In this document: positions 25,268-33,896 of the stretch, in pieces
How the letters are laid out: each line of letters starts with the position of its first letter
How positions within the stretch are numbered: the stretch's first letter is position 1
DNA from: Streptomyces sp. NBC_00708
GTDB lineage: Bacteria; Actinomycetota; Actinomycetes; Streptomycetales; Streptomycetaceae
DNA length: 64,000 nt
Reading direction: 5' to 3'
Assembly: GCA_036226585.1 (NCBI GenBank)
Contig: CP108997.1
Span: 4,774,001 to 4,838,000, forward strand
Program-made: the position numbers and the translations under genes
Notes under the pieces: model-generated
The model's input: the letters and a program-made list of their open reading frames with translations, nothing else
The model's database searches: none
Told to the model about the DNA's origin: nothing

Positions 25268-26902
25268 ATGGCCAGGGAATTCCAACGCGGCCACAAGGCC
25301 AAGATCAGCGATCTCACGCCGGGGACGGACCTGTACGTAGGTGTGCAGATCGCCGGCCCGGGGCTGAGCTTTGACATCAGCTGCTTCGGGCTCGATGCCA
25401 ATGAGCAGCTCTCCGACGACCGGTATTTCATCTTCTTCAATCAGCCGAAATCTCCCGAGGAGTCCATTCAGCTCCTCGGTGCCCAGGCAGGTGACTCCGA
25501 GTCGTTCCGCGTCACCCTGGACCGCATTCCGGCGAACATCCACAAGCTCTCCTTCACCGCGACGCTGGACGGCGCCGGACAGATGTCGCAGGTCGGGCCC
25601 GGGTACATCCGGATCGTCGCGGGCGGCGAGGAAGTCGTCAGGTACGCGTTCAACGGCTCGGAGTTCAGCACCGAGCGCGCGGTCATGCTGGGCGACTTCT
25701 ATCTGAAGGACGTCTGGCGCTTCGCCGCGGTGGGCCAGGGCTTCGACGGAGGCCTGGAGGCGCTGCTGAAGAACTTCGGCGGCGAGGTCGCCGAGGAGAC
25801 GCCGGCCGCCGCGCCGCAGCAGACCGGAGCCCCGTCGTTCGCGCCGCCCGCCCAGGCGGCCCCGTCGTTCGGCGCCCCGGCCGCACCGCAGGCTCCCCAG
25901 GCACCACAGGCCCCGCAGCCCGCGCCGTCCTTCGGGACCCCGCCGCCCGCCCCCGCGCCGGCGCCCACGCCGCAGCAGCAGATGCACGCCGCGCCGACGA
26001 TCGTCGCCCCGATGACCCCGCCGGGCGGCACCGTGCCTCCGCCGCCCGCTCCGGCCCCGTACGGGCAGCCGGGCCAGCAGCCGCAGTTCGGGCAGCAGCC
26101 CCAGCAGCCCCAGTTCGGCCAGGTCCCGGGCCAGGCGCCCGCGCCCTACGGACAGCAGGCGCCGTCCCCGTACGGCCAGCAGCCCCCCGGCATGCCGCAG
26201 GTGGGCGGAGGCATGCCCGGCGGTGCTCCGCAGGCCGCCGGCGCAGGGCTGCAGGCCGCGCTCCAGCCGTACAAGGAGACCGCGACCGGCCAGCGCTGGA
26301 CCCCGCAGAACCAGCAGCTCATGCGCGTCGACCTGACCATGGGCGGCGCGGGCGTGCTGGCCCGGCAGGGCAGCATGGTGATGTACCAGGGCAAGGTCGA
26401 CTTCGGCTACAAGGGCGCGGGTTTCGCCGGCCGCATGGTGGGCAACGCCACCGGCCAGGAGATGCAGCTGATGCGCTGTACCGGCCGGGGACAGGTCTTC
26501 CTCGCCGAGGAAGCCTCCCATCTGCACTCCATCGAACTCCAGGGCGACGGCATCTGTGTCTCCGCGGAGAACGTGCTCGCCTTCGACGAGTCGCTCCAGT
26601 ACGAGGTCCGCCGGATCGAGGGCCACGGCATCCCCGGCGGCGCCCTGTTCACCATGCAGTTCCAGGGCACCGGCACCATCGTCGTCAAGACGCACGGTGT
26701 CCCGGTCGTCCTGCCGGTCACCCCGACCACCTTCGCCGACTGCAACGCCGTCGTCGCGTGGTCGTCCGCGTCCCAGGTGATCATCTCCAGCCAGGTCCGG
26801 CTGCGCCGCAACGCCTACCCCGGACACAGCGGGGAGACCGTGAACCTGCAGTTCCGGGGCGCGCCCGGCAACTTCATCGTCGTCCAGCCCTACGAGGTCT
26901 GA
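25268..26902 (+). CDS. TerD-domain protein fused to an AIM24 domain
   Basis: 544 residues. Residues 1 to about 174 form a TerD/TerE-like domain (tellurite-resistance and stress-protein fold, LDANEQLSDDRYFIFFNQ with calcium-site-type acidic residues). Then comes a 150-residue linker of Pro, Gln, Ala and Gly with repeated PQQPQFGQ and APYGQQ motifs, probably disordered. The C-terminal 210 residues are an AIM24 beta-roll (MRVDLTMGGAGVLARQGSMV, EMQLMRCTGRGQVFLAEE). AIM24 proteins are beta-rich and associate with membranes in mitochondria; the bacterial role is unknown. First gene of an operon with two AIM24-only proteins, 11 and 21 bases apart. The ATG at 25268 starts exactly at the conserved TerD N-terminus. 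Confidence 0.88.
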   Translation: MAREFQRGHKAKISDLTPGTDLYVGVQIAGPGLSFDISCFGLDANEQLSDDRYFIFFNQPKSPEESIQLLGAQAGDSESFRVTLDRIPANIHKLSFTATLDGAGQMSQVGPGYIRIVAGGEEVVRYAFNGSEFSTERAVMLGDFYLKDVWRFAAVGQGFDGGLEALLKNFGGEVAEETPAAAPQQTGAPSFAPPAQAAPSFGAPAAPQAPQAPQAPQPAPSFGTPPPAPAPAPTPQQQMHAAPTIVAPMTPPGGTVPPPPAPAPYGQPGQQPQFGQQPQQPQFGQVPGQAPAPYGQQAPSPYGQQPPGMPQVGGGMPGGAPQAAGAGLQAALQPYKETATGQRWTPQNQQLMRVDLTMGGAGVLARQGSMVMYQGKVDFGYKGAGFAGRMVGNATGQEMQLMRCTGRGQVFLAEEASHLHSIELQGDGICVSAENVLAFDESLQYEVRRIEGHGIPGGALFTMQFQGTGTIVVKTHGVPVVLPVTPTTFADCNAVVAWSSASQVIISSQVRLRRNAYPGHSGETVNLQFRGAPGNFIVVQPYEV

Positions 26903-26913
26903 GGGAGCCCGTC

Positions 26914-27594
26914 ATGAACCAGCAACTCGCGGGCTACGCCCCGACACCCGTCACGGCACGGATGGAGAACCACGGCCATTCCATGCTGAAGGTCGCCATG
27001 GCGACCGGCCAGGACCTCTACGCGCGCACCGGCTCGATGGTCGCGTACGAGGGCTTCATCCAGTACGAGCCCAACCCGCCCGCCGTCCGCCAGATCGCCT
27101 CGCAGTGGATCACCGGCGAGGGCGCGCCCCTGATGAAGTGCACCGGCGACGGACTGCTCTACCTCGCCGACTACGGCGCCGACGTCGTCGTCGTCAACCT
27201 CAACAACGACTCCCTCTCGGTCAACGGCACCAATGTCCTCGCCTTCGACGGCCACCTCACCTGGGGCGTCGAGCGGGTCAAGGGCCTGGCCAAGTTCGCG
27301 GGCCAGGGCCTGTGGAACGTCTGCATCTCCGGCACCGGCTGGGTCGCGATCACCTCGCGCGGCACGCCGATCGTCGTGGACTGCGGACGCGGCGAGGACG
27401 AGACGTACGTCGACCCGGACGCGCTCGTCGCCTGGTCCCCGAACCTCAAGGTGAAGGGCAAGCGCAGCTTCAAGGCGTCCTCGCTCATCGGGCGGGGCAG
27501 CGGCGAGGCGTTCCAGATGGCCTTCTCCGGTCAGGGGATCGTCGTCGTCCAGCCGAGCGAGGACAGCACCGACCGGCTGCGCGTGCGGCACTGA
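26914..27594 (+). CDS. AIM24-family protein
   Basis: 226 residues, essentially only the AIM24 beta-roll: ARTGSMVAYEGFIQYEP, GEGAPLMKCTGDGLLYLADYGADV, a central VCISGTGWVAITSRGTP and a C-terminal GIVVVQPSED. No signal peptide or transmembrane helix is visible, so it is probably cytosolic or peripheral. GAGGGAG precedes the ATG. It is translated just after the TerD-AIM24 gene and just before a third AIM24 gene, implying stoichiometric products that may assemble together. Function unknown. Confidence 0.85.
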   Translation: MNQQLAGYAPTPVTARMENHGHSMLKVAMATGQDLYARTGSMVAYEGFIQYEPNPPAVRQIASQWITGEGAPLMKCTGDGLLYLADYGADVVVVNLNNDSLSVNGTNVLAFDGHLTWGVERVKGLAKFAGQGLWNVCISGTGWVAITSRGTPIVVDCGRGEDETYVDPDALVAWSPNLKVKGKRSFKASSLIGRGSGEAFQMAFSGQGIVVVQPSEDSTDRLRVRH

Positions 27595-27615
27595 CGGGGA
27601 GGGAGAAAACACATC

Positions 27616-28371
27616 ATGCAGAGTTCGCTTTTCGGCCTCACGGAACAGCAGTCCCAGGAGCGCTACACCATTCAGAACCCGCAGCTCCTGCGGGTCGCGC
27701 TGACCGGCCACGACGACGTCCTCGCCCGCAAGGGCGCCATGGTCGCCTACCAGGGGCTGATGGAGTTCGACGGCGAGTACCAGTCGAACAGCCAGCGCCG
27801 CGCCCGCGCCCACACCGGTGAGGGTTTGGACCTGATGCGCTGCTCCGGGCAGGGCACGGTCTACCTCGCCAACCTGGCGCAGTACATCCATGTCGTGGAC
27901 GTCGACCGCGACGGTCTGACGGTGGACAGCTCCTACGTCCTCGCGCTCGACTCCTCGCTGCACACCGAGGTCATCGCCGTGGACAGCCAGTACGGCATCT
28001 CGGGCACCGGCAAGTACCAGCTCAACATCTCCGGCACCGGCAAGGTCGCCCTGATGACCTCCGGCCAGCCGCTGATGATGCAGGTCACGCCCGACAAGTA
28101 CGTCAGCGCCGACGCCGACGCCATCGTCGCCTGGTCCACCTCGCTGCGGGTGCAGATGCAGGCCCAGACGCACTCCTCGGGCGTCTTCCGCCGGCGTGGC
28201 AACACCGGTGAGGGCTGGGAGCTCAGCTTCCTCGGGCAGGGCTTCGCCCTGGTGCAGCCGAGCGAGCTGATGCCGCCGCAGAACGCCCATATCGGACAGG
28301 GCCTCGCCGCCCAGTACGGCATGGGCCAGCACGGCGCGCACAGCCAGAACCAGAACAACGCCTGGAACTGA
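27616..28371 (+). CDS. AIM24-family protein with Gln/Asn-rich tail
   Basis: 251 residues. The third AIM24 domain of the operon: LARKGAMVAYQGLMEFDGEY, GLDLMRCSGQGTVYLANLAQ, LNISGTGKVALMTSGQP, then GQGFALVQPSEL. It adds a short low-complexity tail rich in His, Gln and Asn. GGGGAGGGAG precedes the ATG. Each of the three AIM24 domains carries the RCxGxG or KCTGDG turn and a C-terminal VQPxE motif, showing they are paralogues. The operon ends at a strong hairpin 26 bases later. Confidence 0.85.
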   Translation: MQSSLFGLTEQQSQERYTIQNPQLLRVALTGHDDVLARKGAMVAYQGLMEFDGEYQSNSQRRARAHTGEGLDLMRCSGQGTVYLANLAQYIHVVDVDRDGLTVDSSYVLALDSSLHTEVIAVDSQYGISGTGKYQLNISGTGKVALMTSGQPLMMQVTPDKYVSADADAIVAWSTSLRVQMQAQTHSSGVFRRRGNTGEGWELSFLGQGFALVQPSELMPPQNAHIGQGLAAQYGMGQHGAHSQNQNNAWN

Positions 28372-28397
28372 GCCACACAGCGACGGCAAACGGTAAA

Positions 28398-28436
28398 CGG
28401 TAAGGGGCGGCCTCTTAAGGAGGCCGCCCCTTACCG
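28398..28436. terminator. Bidirectional terminator after AIM24 operon
   Basis: Perfect 17-bp stem (28398-28414 with 28420-28436) and a five-base loop, between the convergent AIM24 and Nudix genes. Confidence 0.85.
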
Positions 28437-28454
28437 CTGTGCTCGTACGGGCGG

Positions 28455-29003
28455 CTACCGGCCGCCGGCGAGCGCCGCGCGCGTACGCTCCACCAGCCGG
28501 ATCACCGAGGCGTCGGCGACCCCGGCCACCTCGTCGTACGTGAACCAGCGCAGGTCGAGGGACTCCTCGCTGATGCTCTCCGTCGCGCCCGAGGGCGCCA
28601 GCGCCGCGTACTGGACATCCAGGTGCCAGTGGCACGGCGCGGGAATCGCGTGGCGGTCCAGGACCACCGGCCCGCCCGCCAGCAGCGTCAGCCCGGGAAT
28701 ACCGGACTCCTCCGTCGCCTCCCGCAGCGCGGCGGCGGCCAGCGAGGCGTCACCGGGCTCGCAGTGGCCGCCCATCTGCAGCCACATCCGCAGCTTCCGG
28801 TGCAGCGTGAGCAGCACCCGCCCGCGCTCCGGGTCCACCACCAGGGCGCTCGCCGTCAGATGCCCGGCCCCGCAGGACTTCCACATGCCGTCCGGGTGGC
28901 GCGCCAGGTGCTCCAGATACGTGTCGCGCAGCTCCTCCTGGGCGGGGCCGGCCCCCGCCCCGTAACCCTTCAGTACGTGGACGGCGTCGTCGTGCAGGCT
29001 CAC
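28455..29003 (-). CDS. Nudix hydrolase
   Basis: 182 residues from GTG 29003, whose GTGA overlaps the stop codon of the upstream DUF2342 gene by four bases, indicating translational coupling. The Nudix box is complete: GGHCEPGDASLAAAALREATEESG. An N-terminal segment (TYLEHLARHPDGMWKSC) and the LTLHRKLRMWLQMGGH stretch resemble ADP-ribose/NUDT-like or isopentenyl-type housecleaning Nudix enzymes. The exact nucleotide substrate cannot be deduced. Confidence 0.88.
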   Translation of the reverse strand: MSLHDDAVHVLKGYGAGAGPAQEELRDTYLEHLARHPDGMWKSCGAGHLTASALVVDPERGRVLLTLHRKLRMWLQMGGHCEPGDASLAAAALREATEESGIPGLTLLAGGPVVLDRHAIPAPCHWHLDVQYAALAPSGATESISEESLDLRWFTYDEVAGVADASVIRLVERTRAALAGGR

Positions 29004-30454
29004 TTGTCGGTGTCGTCCTTGCCGTCGTCCTTGCCGTCGTCCTCGGTATCGCCGTCGTCCGCGCTCTCCGCGCCGGGCGCGGGCTTCCGCGGGCCGTTCG
29101 CCGCCTCGCCGAGCATCTTGTCCAGCTCGGAGAAGTCCAGCTGCTCGTGGTGGACGAAGCCGTCCGGGTCGTCCAGGTCGTGAGCGGTCGGGAGCATGTC
29201 GGGGTGCTCCCACAGCGCGTCGCGTCCTTCGAGCCCACGCGCGTCCGTGAGCGAGGCCCACAGCCGCGAGGCGTCCCGCAGCCGGCGCGGACGCAGCTGG
29301 AGACCGATCAGCGTGGCGAACGTCTGCTCGGCGGGTCCGCCGGAGGCGCGCCGCCTGCGCATCGTCTCGCGCAGCGCGTCGGCCGAGGTCAGCCGGGACT
29401 TCGCAGCCGCGTGCACCACCGCGTCCACCCAGCCCTCGACCAGCGCGAGGGCCGTCTCCAGGCGGGCCAGGGCCGCCTTCTGCTCCGGGGTCTCCTCCGG
29501 CTGGAACATGCCCTGCTGAAGGGCCTCCTGCAGCTGCTCGGGCTGCGAGGGGTCGAACTGGCCGACCACATCCTCCAGCTTGCTGGTGTCGACCTTGATG
29601 CCGCGCGCGTAGCCCTCGACGGCACCGAAGAGGTGCGAGCGGAGCCACGGCACATGGGCGAAGAGCCGCTGGTGGGCGGCCTCGCGCAGGGCCAGGTACA
29701 GCCGCACCTCGTCCTGCGGGACGCTCAGGTCCTTGCCGAACCGCTCCACGTTCAGCGGGAGGAGCGCGGCGCGGCCCGCCGGGCCCAGCGGAAGGCCGAT
29801 GTCGGTCGAGCCGACCACCTCGCCCGCCAGCACACCGACGGCCTGCCCGATCTGCTGGCCGAACATGGCGCCGCCCATCGACCGCATCATGCCGATCAGC
29901 GGGCCCGCCATCGCCTGCATCTCCTCGGGCAGCACATCGCCCATGGCGAGGCCGACGCGCTCGGCGACCGGGTCCACCAGCTGCTGCCACGCGGGCAGCG
30001 TCGCCTCGACCCACTCCGCGCGGCTCCACGCCACGCTGGAGATGGCGCCGGAGGGCATCGACGTCACCCCGTCCAGCCAGAGGTCGGCCAGGCGCAGCGC
30101 CTCGTCGACCGCCGAGCGCTCGGCCGGGCCCACGCTCGCGTCCTTGGAGCCGTCCGGGGTGCCCTGCGACACCGTCTGGCGGGCGATCTGCTTGGCCATG
30201 TCCCAGTTCACGGGACCGCCCTCGTAGCTCAGCATCTGGCCGAGCTGCTGGAACGCGGCGCCCAGGTCGTTCGGGTTCATCGAGCCGAACATGGCGGCGA
30301 AGGGGTTGTCACCGCCCGCCCCGGGGCCGAAGCCGAACGGGTTCGCCGGACCGCCCGAACCCTGCCCACCTCCGGTGGGGTCGTTCTTCTTGCCCTGGTC
30401 GCCGTCGTCCGGCTCCTCCGGCGGAAGGCCGAATCCGAATGGGGTGTCACTCAC
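29000..30454 (-). CDS. Zinc-dependent metalloprotease-like protein, DUF2342 family
   Basis: 484 residues. A Gly/Pro/Phe-rich N-terminus (repeated NPFGFG) precedes the DUF2342 (zincin_2) domain, which carries the diagnostic REAAHQRLFAHVPWL near the middle; the EAAHxR motif is this family's version of HExxH. The C-terminal 40 residues are acidic with DDGKDDGKDD repeats. The mycobacterial counterpart, Rv3195, lies in the same neighbourhood next to a PDZ protease and a UPF0182 gene. Peptidase activity is inferred from the fold only. The gene overlaps the Nudix gene by four bases. Confidence 0.85.
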   Translation of the reverse strand: MSDTPFGFGLPPEEPDDGDQGKKNDPTGGGQGSGGPANPFGFGPGAGGDNPFAAMFGSMNPNDLGAAFQQLGQMLSYEGGPVNWDMAKQIARQTVSQGTPDGSKDASVGPAERSAVDEALRLADLWLDGVTSMPSGAISSVAWSRAEWVEATLPAWQQLVDPVAERVGLAMGDVLPEEMQAMAGPLIGMMRSMGGAMFGQQIGQAVGVLAGEVVGSTDIGLPLGPAGRAALLPLNVERFGKDLSVPQDEVRLYLALREAAHQRLFAHVPWLRSHLFGAVEGYARGIKVDTSKLEDVVGQFDPSQPEQLQEALQQGMFQPEETPEQKAALARLETALALVEGWVDAVVHAAAKSRLTSADALRETMRRRRASGGPAEQTFATLIGLQLRPRRLRDASRLWASLTDARGLEGRDALWEHPDMLPTAHDLDDPDGFVHHEQLDFSELDKMLGEAANGPRKPAPGAESADDGDTEDDGKDDGKDDTDK

Positions 30455-30592
30455 GGGTTTCCTCGGCTCGTAGGGCCGCCGGTGGGAACCGACGGCGACT
30501 GCCCGACATCACCATCCAGCGTAGACACCAAGTCCGCTCAGGGCCTCAGTGCTCCGCCCGCCCCGGCCCTGCGGCAGGATGGACGCCACCTG

Positions 30593-30619
30593 GTACGTAC
30601 GTGTTACGCGGGTACGTAC
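30593..30619. promoter_or_regulatory. Twin GTACGTAC elements upstream of the epimerase gene
   Basis: Two copies of the self-complementary octamer GTACGTAC at 30593-30600 and 30612-30619, 19 bases centre to centre, 26 bases before the GTG start. The spacing suggests binding on nearly the same DNA face by a dimeric regulator. Confidence 0.4.
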
Positions 30620-30644
30620 TGAAGACAACCGCTGGAGACGCCCG

Positions 30645-31787
30645 GTGAGTTCCCCAGATCCGCAGGTTCGCGCAGCGCGAAACCTGGCCGACCCGTCCCC
30701 CGAGAAGAAGTCCGTCCCCGGCCGCCCCAGAGGCCGCGGCCCCGTCGTGGCCGTCACCGGAGCCGCGACGGGCGTCGGTGAGCTGCTCACCGCCCGTCTC
30801 GCGGCCTCCGAGGAGATCAAGCAGGTCATCGCCATCGACGAGCGCCGGGGCGAGGTCTCCGACGCGACCTGGCACCTCCTCGACGTCCGCGATCCCGCCA
30901 TCGCCGAGAAGCTGCGCGGCGCCGACGTCGTGGTCCACCTGGCGCTCGACCTCGACCTGGAGACCGACCCCGCCGCGCGCACCGCCTACAACGTGCGCGG
31001 CACCCAGACCGTGCTGACCGCCGCCGCGGCCGCGGGCGTCCACCGCGTCGTCCTGTGCACCTCCGCCATGGTCTACGGGGCGCTGCCCGACAACGACCTG
31101 CCGCTCGCCGAGGACGCCGAGCTGCGGGCCACCGCCGAGGCCACCGGCGTCGGCGACCTGCTGGAGATCGAACGGCTCGGCCGCCGCGCCCCGCGCGCCC
31201 ACCCCGGGCTCCAGGTCACCGTCGTACGCCCCGCCGTGCTCGTCGGCGGCACGGACACCGCGCTGACCCGCTACTTCGAGTCGCCCCGGCTGCTCGTGGT
31301 CGCCGGTTCCCGGCCCGCCTGGCAGTTCTGCCACGTCGAGGACCTGGTCACGGCGCTGGAGTACGCGGCGCTGGAGAAGATCGACGGGGAGTTCGCGGTC
31401 GGCTGCGACGGCTGGCTGGAACAGGAGGAGGTCGAGGAGCTGAGCGGGGTGCGCCGGATGGAGCTGCCCTCCGCGGTCGCCCTCGGCGCCGCCGCCCGGC
31501 TGCACCGGATCGGCCTGACGCCCTCGCCCGCGGGCGACCTCGCGTACACGATGCACCCCTGGGTGGTCAGCGTGAGCCGGCTGCACGACGCGGGCTGGCG
31601 TCCGGGCTGGACCAACGAGGAGGTGCTCGCCGCGCTCCTGGAGGAGGTGGAGGGACGCCACACCGTCGCGGGCCGCCGGCTCGGCCGCAAGGACGCCACC
31701 GCCGCCGGTGCCGCCGGCGCGACCGTCGCCCTCCTCGGCACCGCGGCCCTGGTACGCCGCGCCCGCAAGGCCCGCCGCCGCATCTGA
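30645..31787 (+). CDS. NAD-dependent epimerase/dehydratase (extended SDR)
   Basis: 380 residues from GTG 30645 behind TGGAG. The extended SDR fold is shown by VAVTGAATGVGELL (nucleotide-binding loop, slightly unusual with the TGAATGVG spacing), LDVRDPAIAEKL and VVHLALDLD. A catalytic-type TSAMVYGA and VVRPAVLVGG follow. The YxxxK Tyr-Lys pair is not in standard form, so catalytic activity is uncertain. A C-terminal hydrophobic helix followed by RRARKARRRI may anchor it to the membrane. No sugar-pathway genes are adjacent; substrate unknown. Confidence 0.82.
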   Translation: MSSPDPQVRAARNLADPSPEKKSVPGRPRGRGPVVAVTGAATGVGELLTARLAASEEIKQVIAIDERRGEVSDATWHLLDVRDPAIAEKLRGADVVVHLALDLDLETDPAARTAYNVRGTQTVLTAAAAAGVHRVVLCTSAMVYGALPDNDLPLAEDAELRATAEATGVGDLLEIERLGRRAPRAHPGLQVTVVRPAVLVGGTDTALTRYFESPRLLVVAGSRPAWQFCHVEDLVTALEYAALEKIDGEFAVGCDGWLEQEEVEELSGVRRMELPSAVALGAAARLHRIGLTPSPAGDLAYTMHPWVVSVSRLHDAGWRPGWTNEEVLAALLEEVEGRHTVAGRRLGRKDATAAGAAGATVALLGTAALVRRARKARRRI

Positions 31788-31910
31788 GCGCCCACGCGGC
31801 TGCGGGACCCGGGCGGGGCCGGCGGCTGTAGGAGGCTCCAAGGCGCGGCGCGCCCCGCCGGGTGAATCGGCAATTCCGTCCTGTCGGCGCGGTACGGCAC
31901 GATGGGAGTC

Positions 31911-32372
31911 ATGGCACTCACGTACGACCACCCCGGCGAGCAGACGGCGCAGGACCCGATCCGGCTGCTGGACATCCGTGACACGCCGCTGTCGGTGGAC
32001 GAGGTCTTCCGGGCGGTCGGCGACGACGCCGCGGGCGGCACCACGCTCTTCGTCGGCGCCGTGCGCGACCACGACGGCGGGCAGGACGTCGACGGCCTCG
32101 GCTATTCGTGCCATCCCTCGGCCGGTGACGAGCTGCGCCGGGTGGCGGAGAAGGTCGTCGCCGACTTCCCGGTCCGGGCGCTGGCCGCCGTCCACCGGGT
32201 GGGTGAACTGCGGGTGGGCGATCTCGCCGTGGTCGTGGCGGTCTCCTGCCCCCACCGCGCGGAGGCCTTCGCGGCCTGCCGCAAGCTCATCGACGACCTC
32301 AAGCACGAGGTTCCGATCTGGAAGCACCAGAGCTTCTCGGACGGCACGGAGGAATGGGTCGGAGCCTGCTGA
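31911..32372 (+). CDS. moaE: Molybdopterin synthase catalytic subunit MoaE
   Basis: About 153 residues (an ATG at 31902 would add three). MoaE family features are GGTTLFVGAVRDHDGG, the LGYSCHPSAGDELRRVAEKV segment, VHRVGELRVGDLAVVVAVSCPHRAEAF and the C-terminal KHEVPIWKHQSF, which contains the active-site lysines. It converts cyclic pyranopterin monophosphate to molybdopterin with the sulfur carrier MoaD. No moaD or other moa genes are adjacent. The ATG follows GGGAG with only two bases between, so the transcript may be leaderless or the upstream ATG used. Confidence 0.9.
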   Translation: MALTYDHPGEQTAQDPIRLLDIRDTPLSVDEVFRAVGDDAAGGTTLFVGAVRDHDGGQDVDGLGYSCHPSAGDELRRVAEKVVADFPVRALAAVHRVGELRVGDLAVVVAVSCPHRAEAFAACRKLIDDLKHEVPIWKHQSFSDGTEEWVGAC

Positions 32373-32500
32373 CCGCAAACCGGAACGGCGGTCATCCGCC
32401 CCGATTTGCGTAACCGCACCCCTGCCACGAGCGTTGCTTTTCCGGATGGTTAATCTGCTGATCGGTCAGCTGTGACCGCTCAGGGGGTAGGGAGGTCGGC

Positions 32501-32689
32501 ATGGCAGCGCTCGCCTGGTTGTTGATTCCGCTTTTCGCCGCGTTCGGCGCGGCGATATGGGGAAGCTGGGCCGCCCGCAACCGCACGACCGGTGACGTCA
32601 CCGAACTCGCCGGGTACGCGCGGTTCCGCGAAGCCATGGAGAAGTCGCACTCCGATTCCGAGCCGGTCGAACAGATATCGAACGCCTGA
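32501..32689 (+). CDS. Small membrane protein, unknown
   Basis: 62 residues: one N-terminal transmembrane helix (about residues 4-23, LAWLLIPLFAAFGAAIWGSW), then a hydrophilic tail with an ELAGYARFREAME helix and a Ser/Glu-rich end. GGGAGGTC lies upstream of the ATG. It ends 93 bases before the PDZ protease gene on the same strand and could be cotranscribed. No described family recognised. Confidence 0.75.
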   Translation: MAALAWLLIPLFAAFGAAIWGSWAARNRTTGDVTELAGYARFREAMEKSHSDSEPVEQISNA

Positions 32690-32782
32690 GGCCGCGTCCG
32701 CCGCCCTCGGCGCACCCGCCCCGGCCCCCGTACGGACCGGCCCCGACGGTGCACGGACAGACCCTTCCCGTACTGTCGTTCC

Positions 32783-33871
32783 ATGCCACGCCGCACCGCG
32801 ACGATGCTCGCCTCCACGCTGATCCTGATCGCGCTGCTCTGCGCAGGCGTGCTGATCAAAGTGCCGTACTCGGAGATGTCTCCCGGCCCGACCGTGAACA
32901 CGCTCGGCGACGTCGAGGGCGAGCCCGTCCTGCGGATCACCGGCCACAAGACGTACAAGACGTCCGGCAATCTCAACATGACCACGGTCCGGGTGACCGG
33001 CGCCGACTACAACATGAACCTCGTCGAGGCCGTCGCCGGATGGCTGGGCCACGACAGCGTCGTCGTACCGCACGACACCCTCTACCCGGACGGCAAGACG
33101 GAGGAGGAGTCGACGCAGGAGAACGCCGAGGAGTTCAGCCAGTCGCAGGAGAGTGCCAAGGTCGCGGCGCTCAAGGAACTGAACATCCCCGTCACCTCGC
33201 ACGTCGTGGTCTCCACCGTCGTCAAGGACAGCCCCTCCCAGGGCAGGCTGCACGCGGGCGACATCATCAAGAACGTCGACGGCACCGCGGTCGAGAAGCC
33301 CGAGGACGTCGCGAAGCTCGTCACCCGGCACAAGCCCGGCGAGAAGGTCACCTTCACGGTCGTCCCGGCCAAGACCGCCGCGGCGGCGGAGAAGGCCGGC
33401 AAGGAGCCGACGGGCACCGAGAAGGTCACCCTCACCACCGTGAAGGCTCCCAAGGACGACCGCGCGATCGTCGGCATCCAGGCGGGGACGGACCACACCT
33501 TCCCGTTCGACATCGACATCAAGCTCGCCGACGTGGGCGGTCCGAGCGCGGGGCTGATGTTCTCCCTGGGCATCGTCGACAAGCTGACCCCGGGGAAGCT
33601 GACGGGCGGCAAGTTCATCGCCGGCACCGGCACCATCGACGACGCCGGCAAGGTGGGCCCCATCGGCGGGATCACCATGAAGCTGGTCGGCGCCCGTGAA
33701 GCCGGCGCCCGCTACTTCCTCACGCCCGACGACAACTGCTCGGCCGCCGCCTCCGACACCCCCGACGGGCTCACCCTGATCCGCGTCAAGACCATCGACG
33801 ACGCCAGGAAGTCGCTGGAGAAGCTCCGCACGGGGGACACGGCCGGGCTGCCGAGCTGCTCGGCAGGCTGA
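32783..33871 (+). CDS. Membrane-anchored PDZ domain / Lon-like serine protease
   Basis: 362 residues. A signal-anchor helix (about 8-26) precedes an extracytoplasmic region with a PDZ domain (SPSQGRLHAGDIIKNVDGT) and a C-terminal Lon-type (S16) proteolytic domain. The catalytic Ser is in DVGGPSAGLMFSLGI and the catalytic Lys in GGITMKLVGAREAGA. The M. tuberculosis homologue Rv3194c lies beside Rv3195 and Rv3193c, matching the DUF2342 and UPF0182 genes here. It is an ATP-independent surface protease by domain content; substrates unknown. Confidence 0.9.
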   Translation: MPRRTATMLASTLILIALLCAGVLIKVPYSEMSPGPTVNTLGDVEGEPVLRITGHKTYKTSGNLNMTTVRVTGADYNMNLVEAVAGWLGHDSVVVPHDTLYPDGKTEEESTQENAEEFSQSQESAKVAALKELNIPVTSHVVVSTVVKDSPSQGRLHAGDIIKNVDGTAVEKPEDVAKLVTRHKPGEKVTFTVVPAKTAAAAEKAGKEPTGTEKVTLTTVKAPKDDRAIVGIQAGTDHTFPFDIDIKLADVGGPSAGLMFSLGIVDKLTPGKLTGGKFIAGTGTIDDAGKVGPIGGITMKLVGAREAGARYFLTPDDNCSAAASDTPDGLTLIRVKTIDDARKSLEKLRTGDTAGLPSCSAG

Positions 33872-33896
33872 CCGCACCCCCGGGCGGAGAGGGCGG

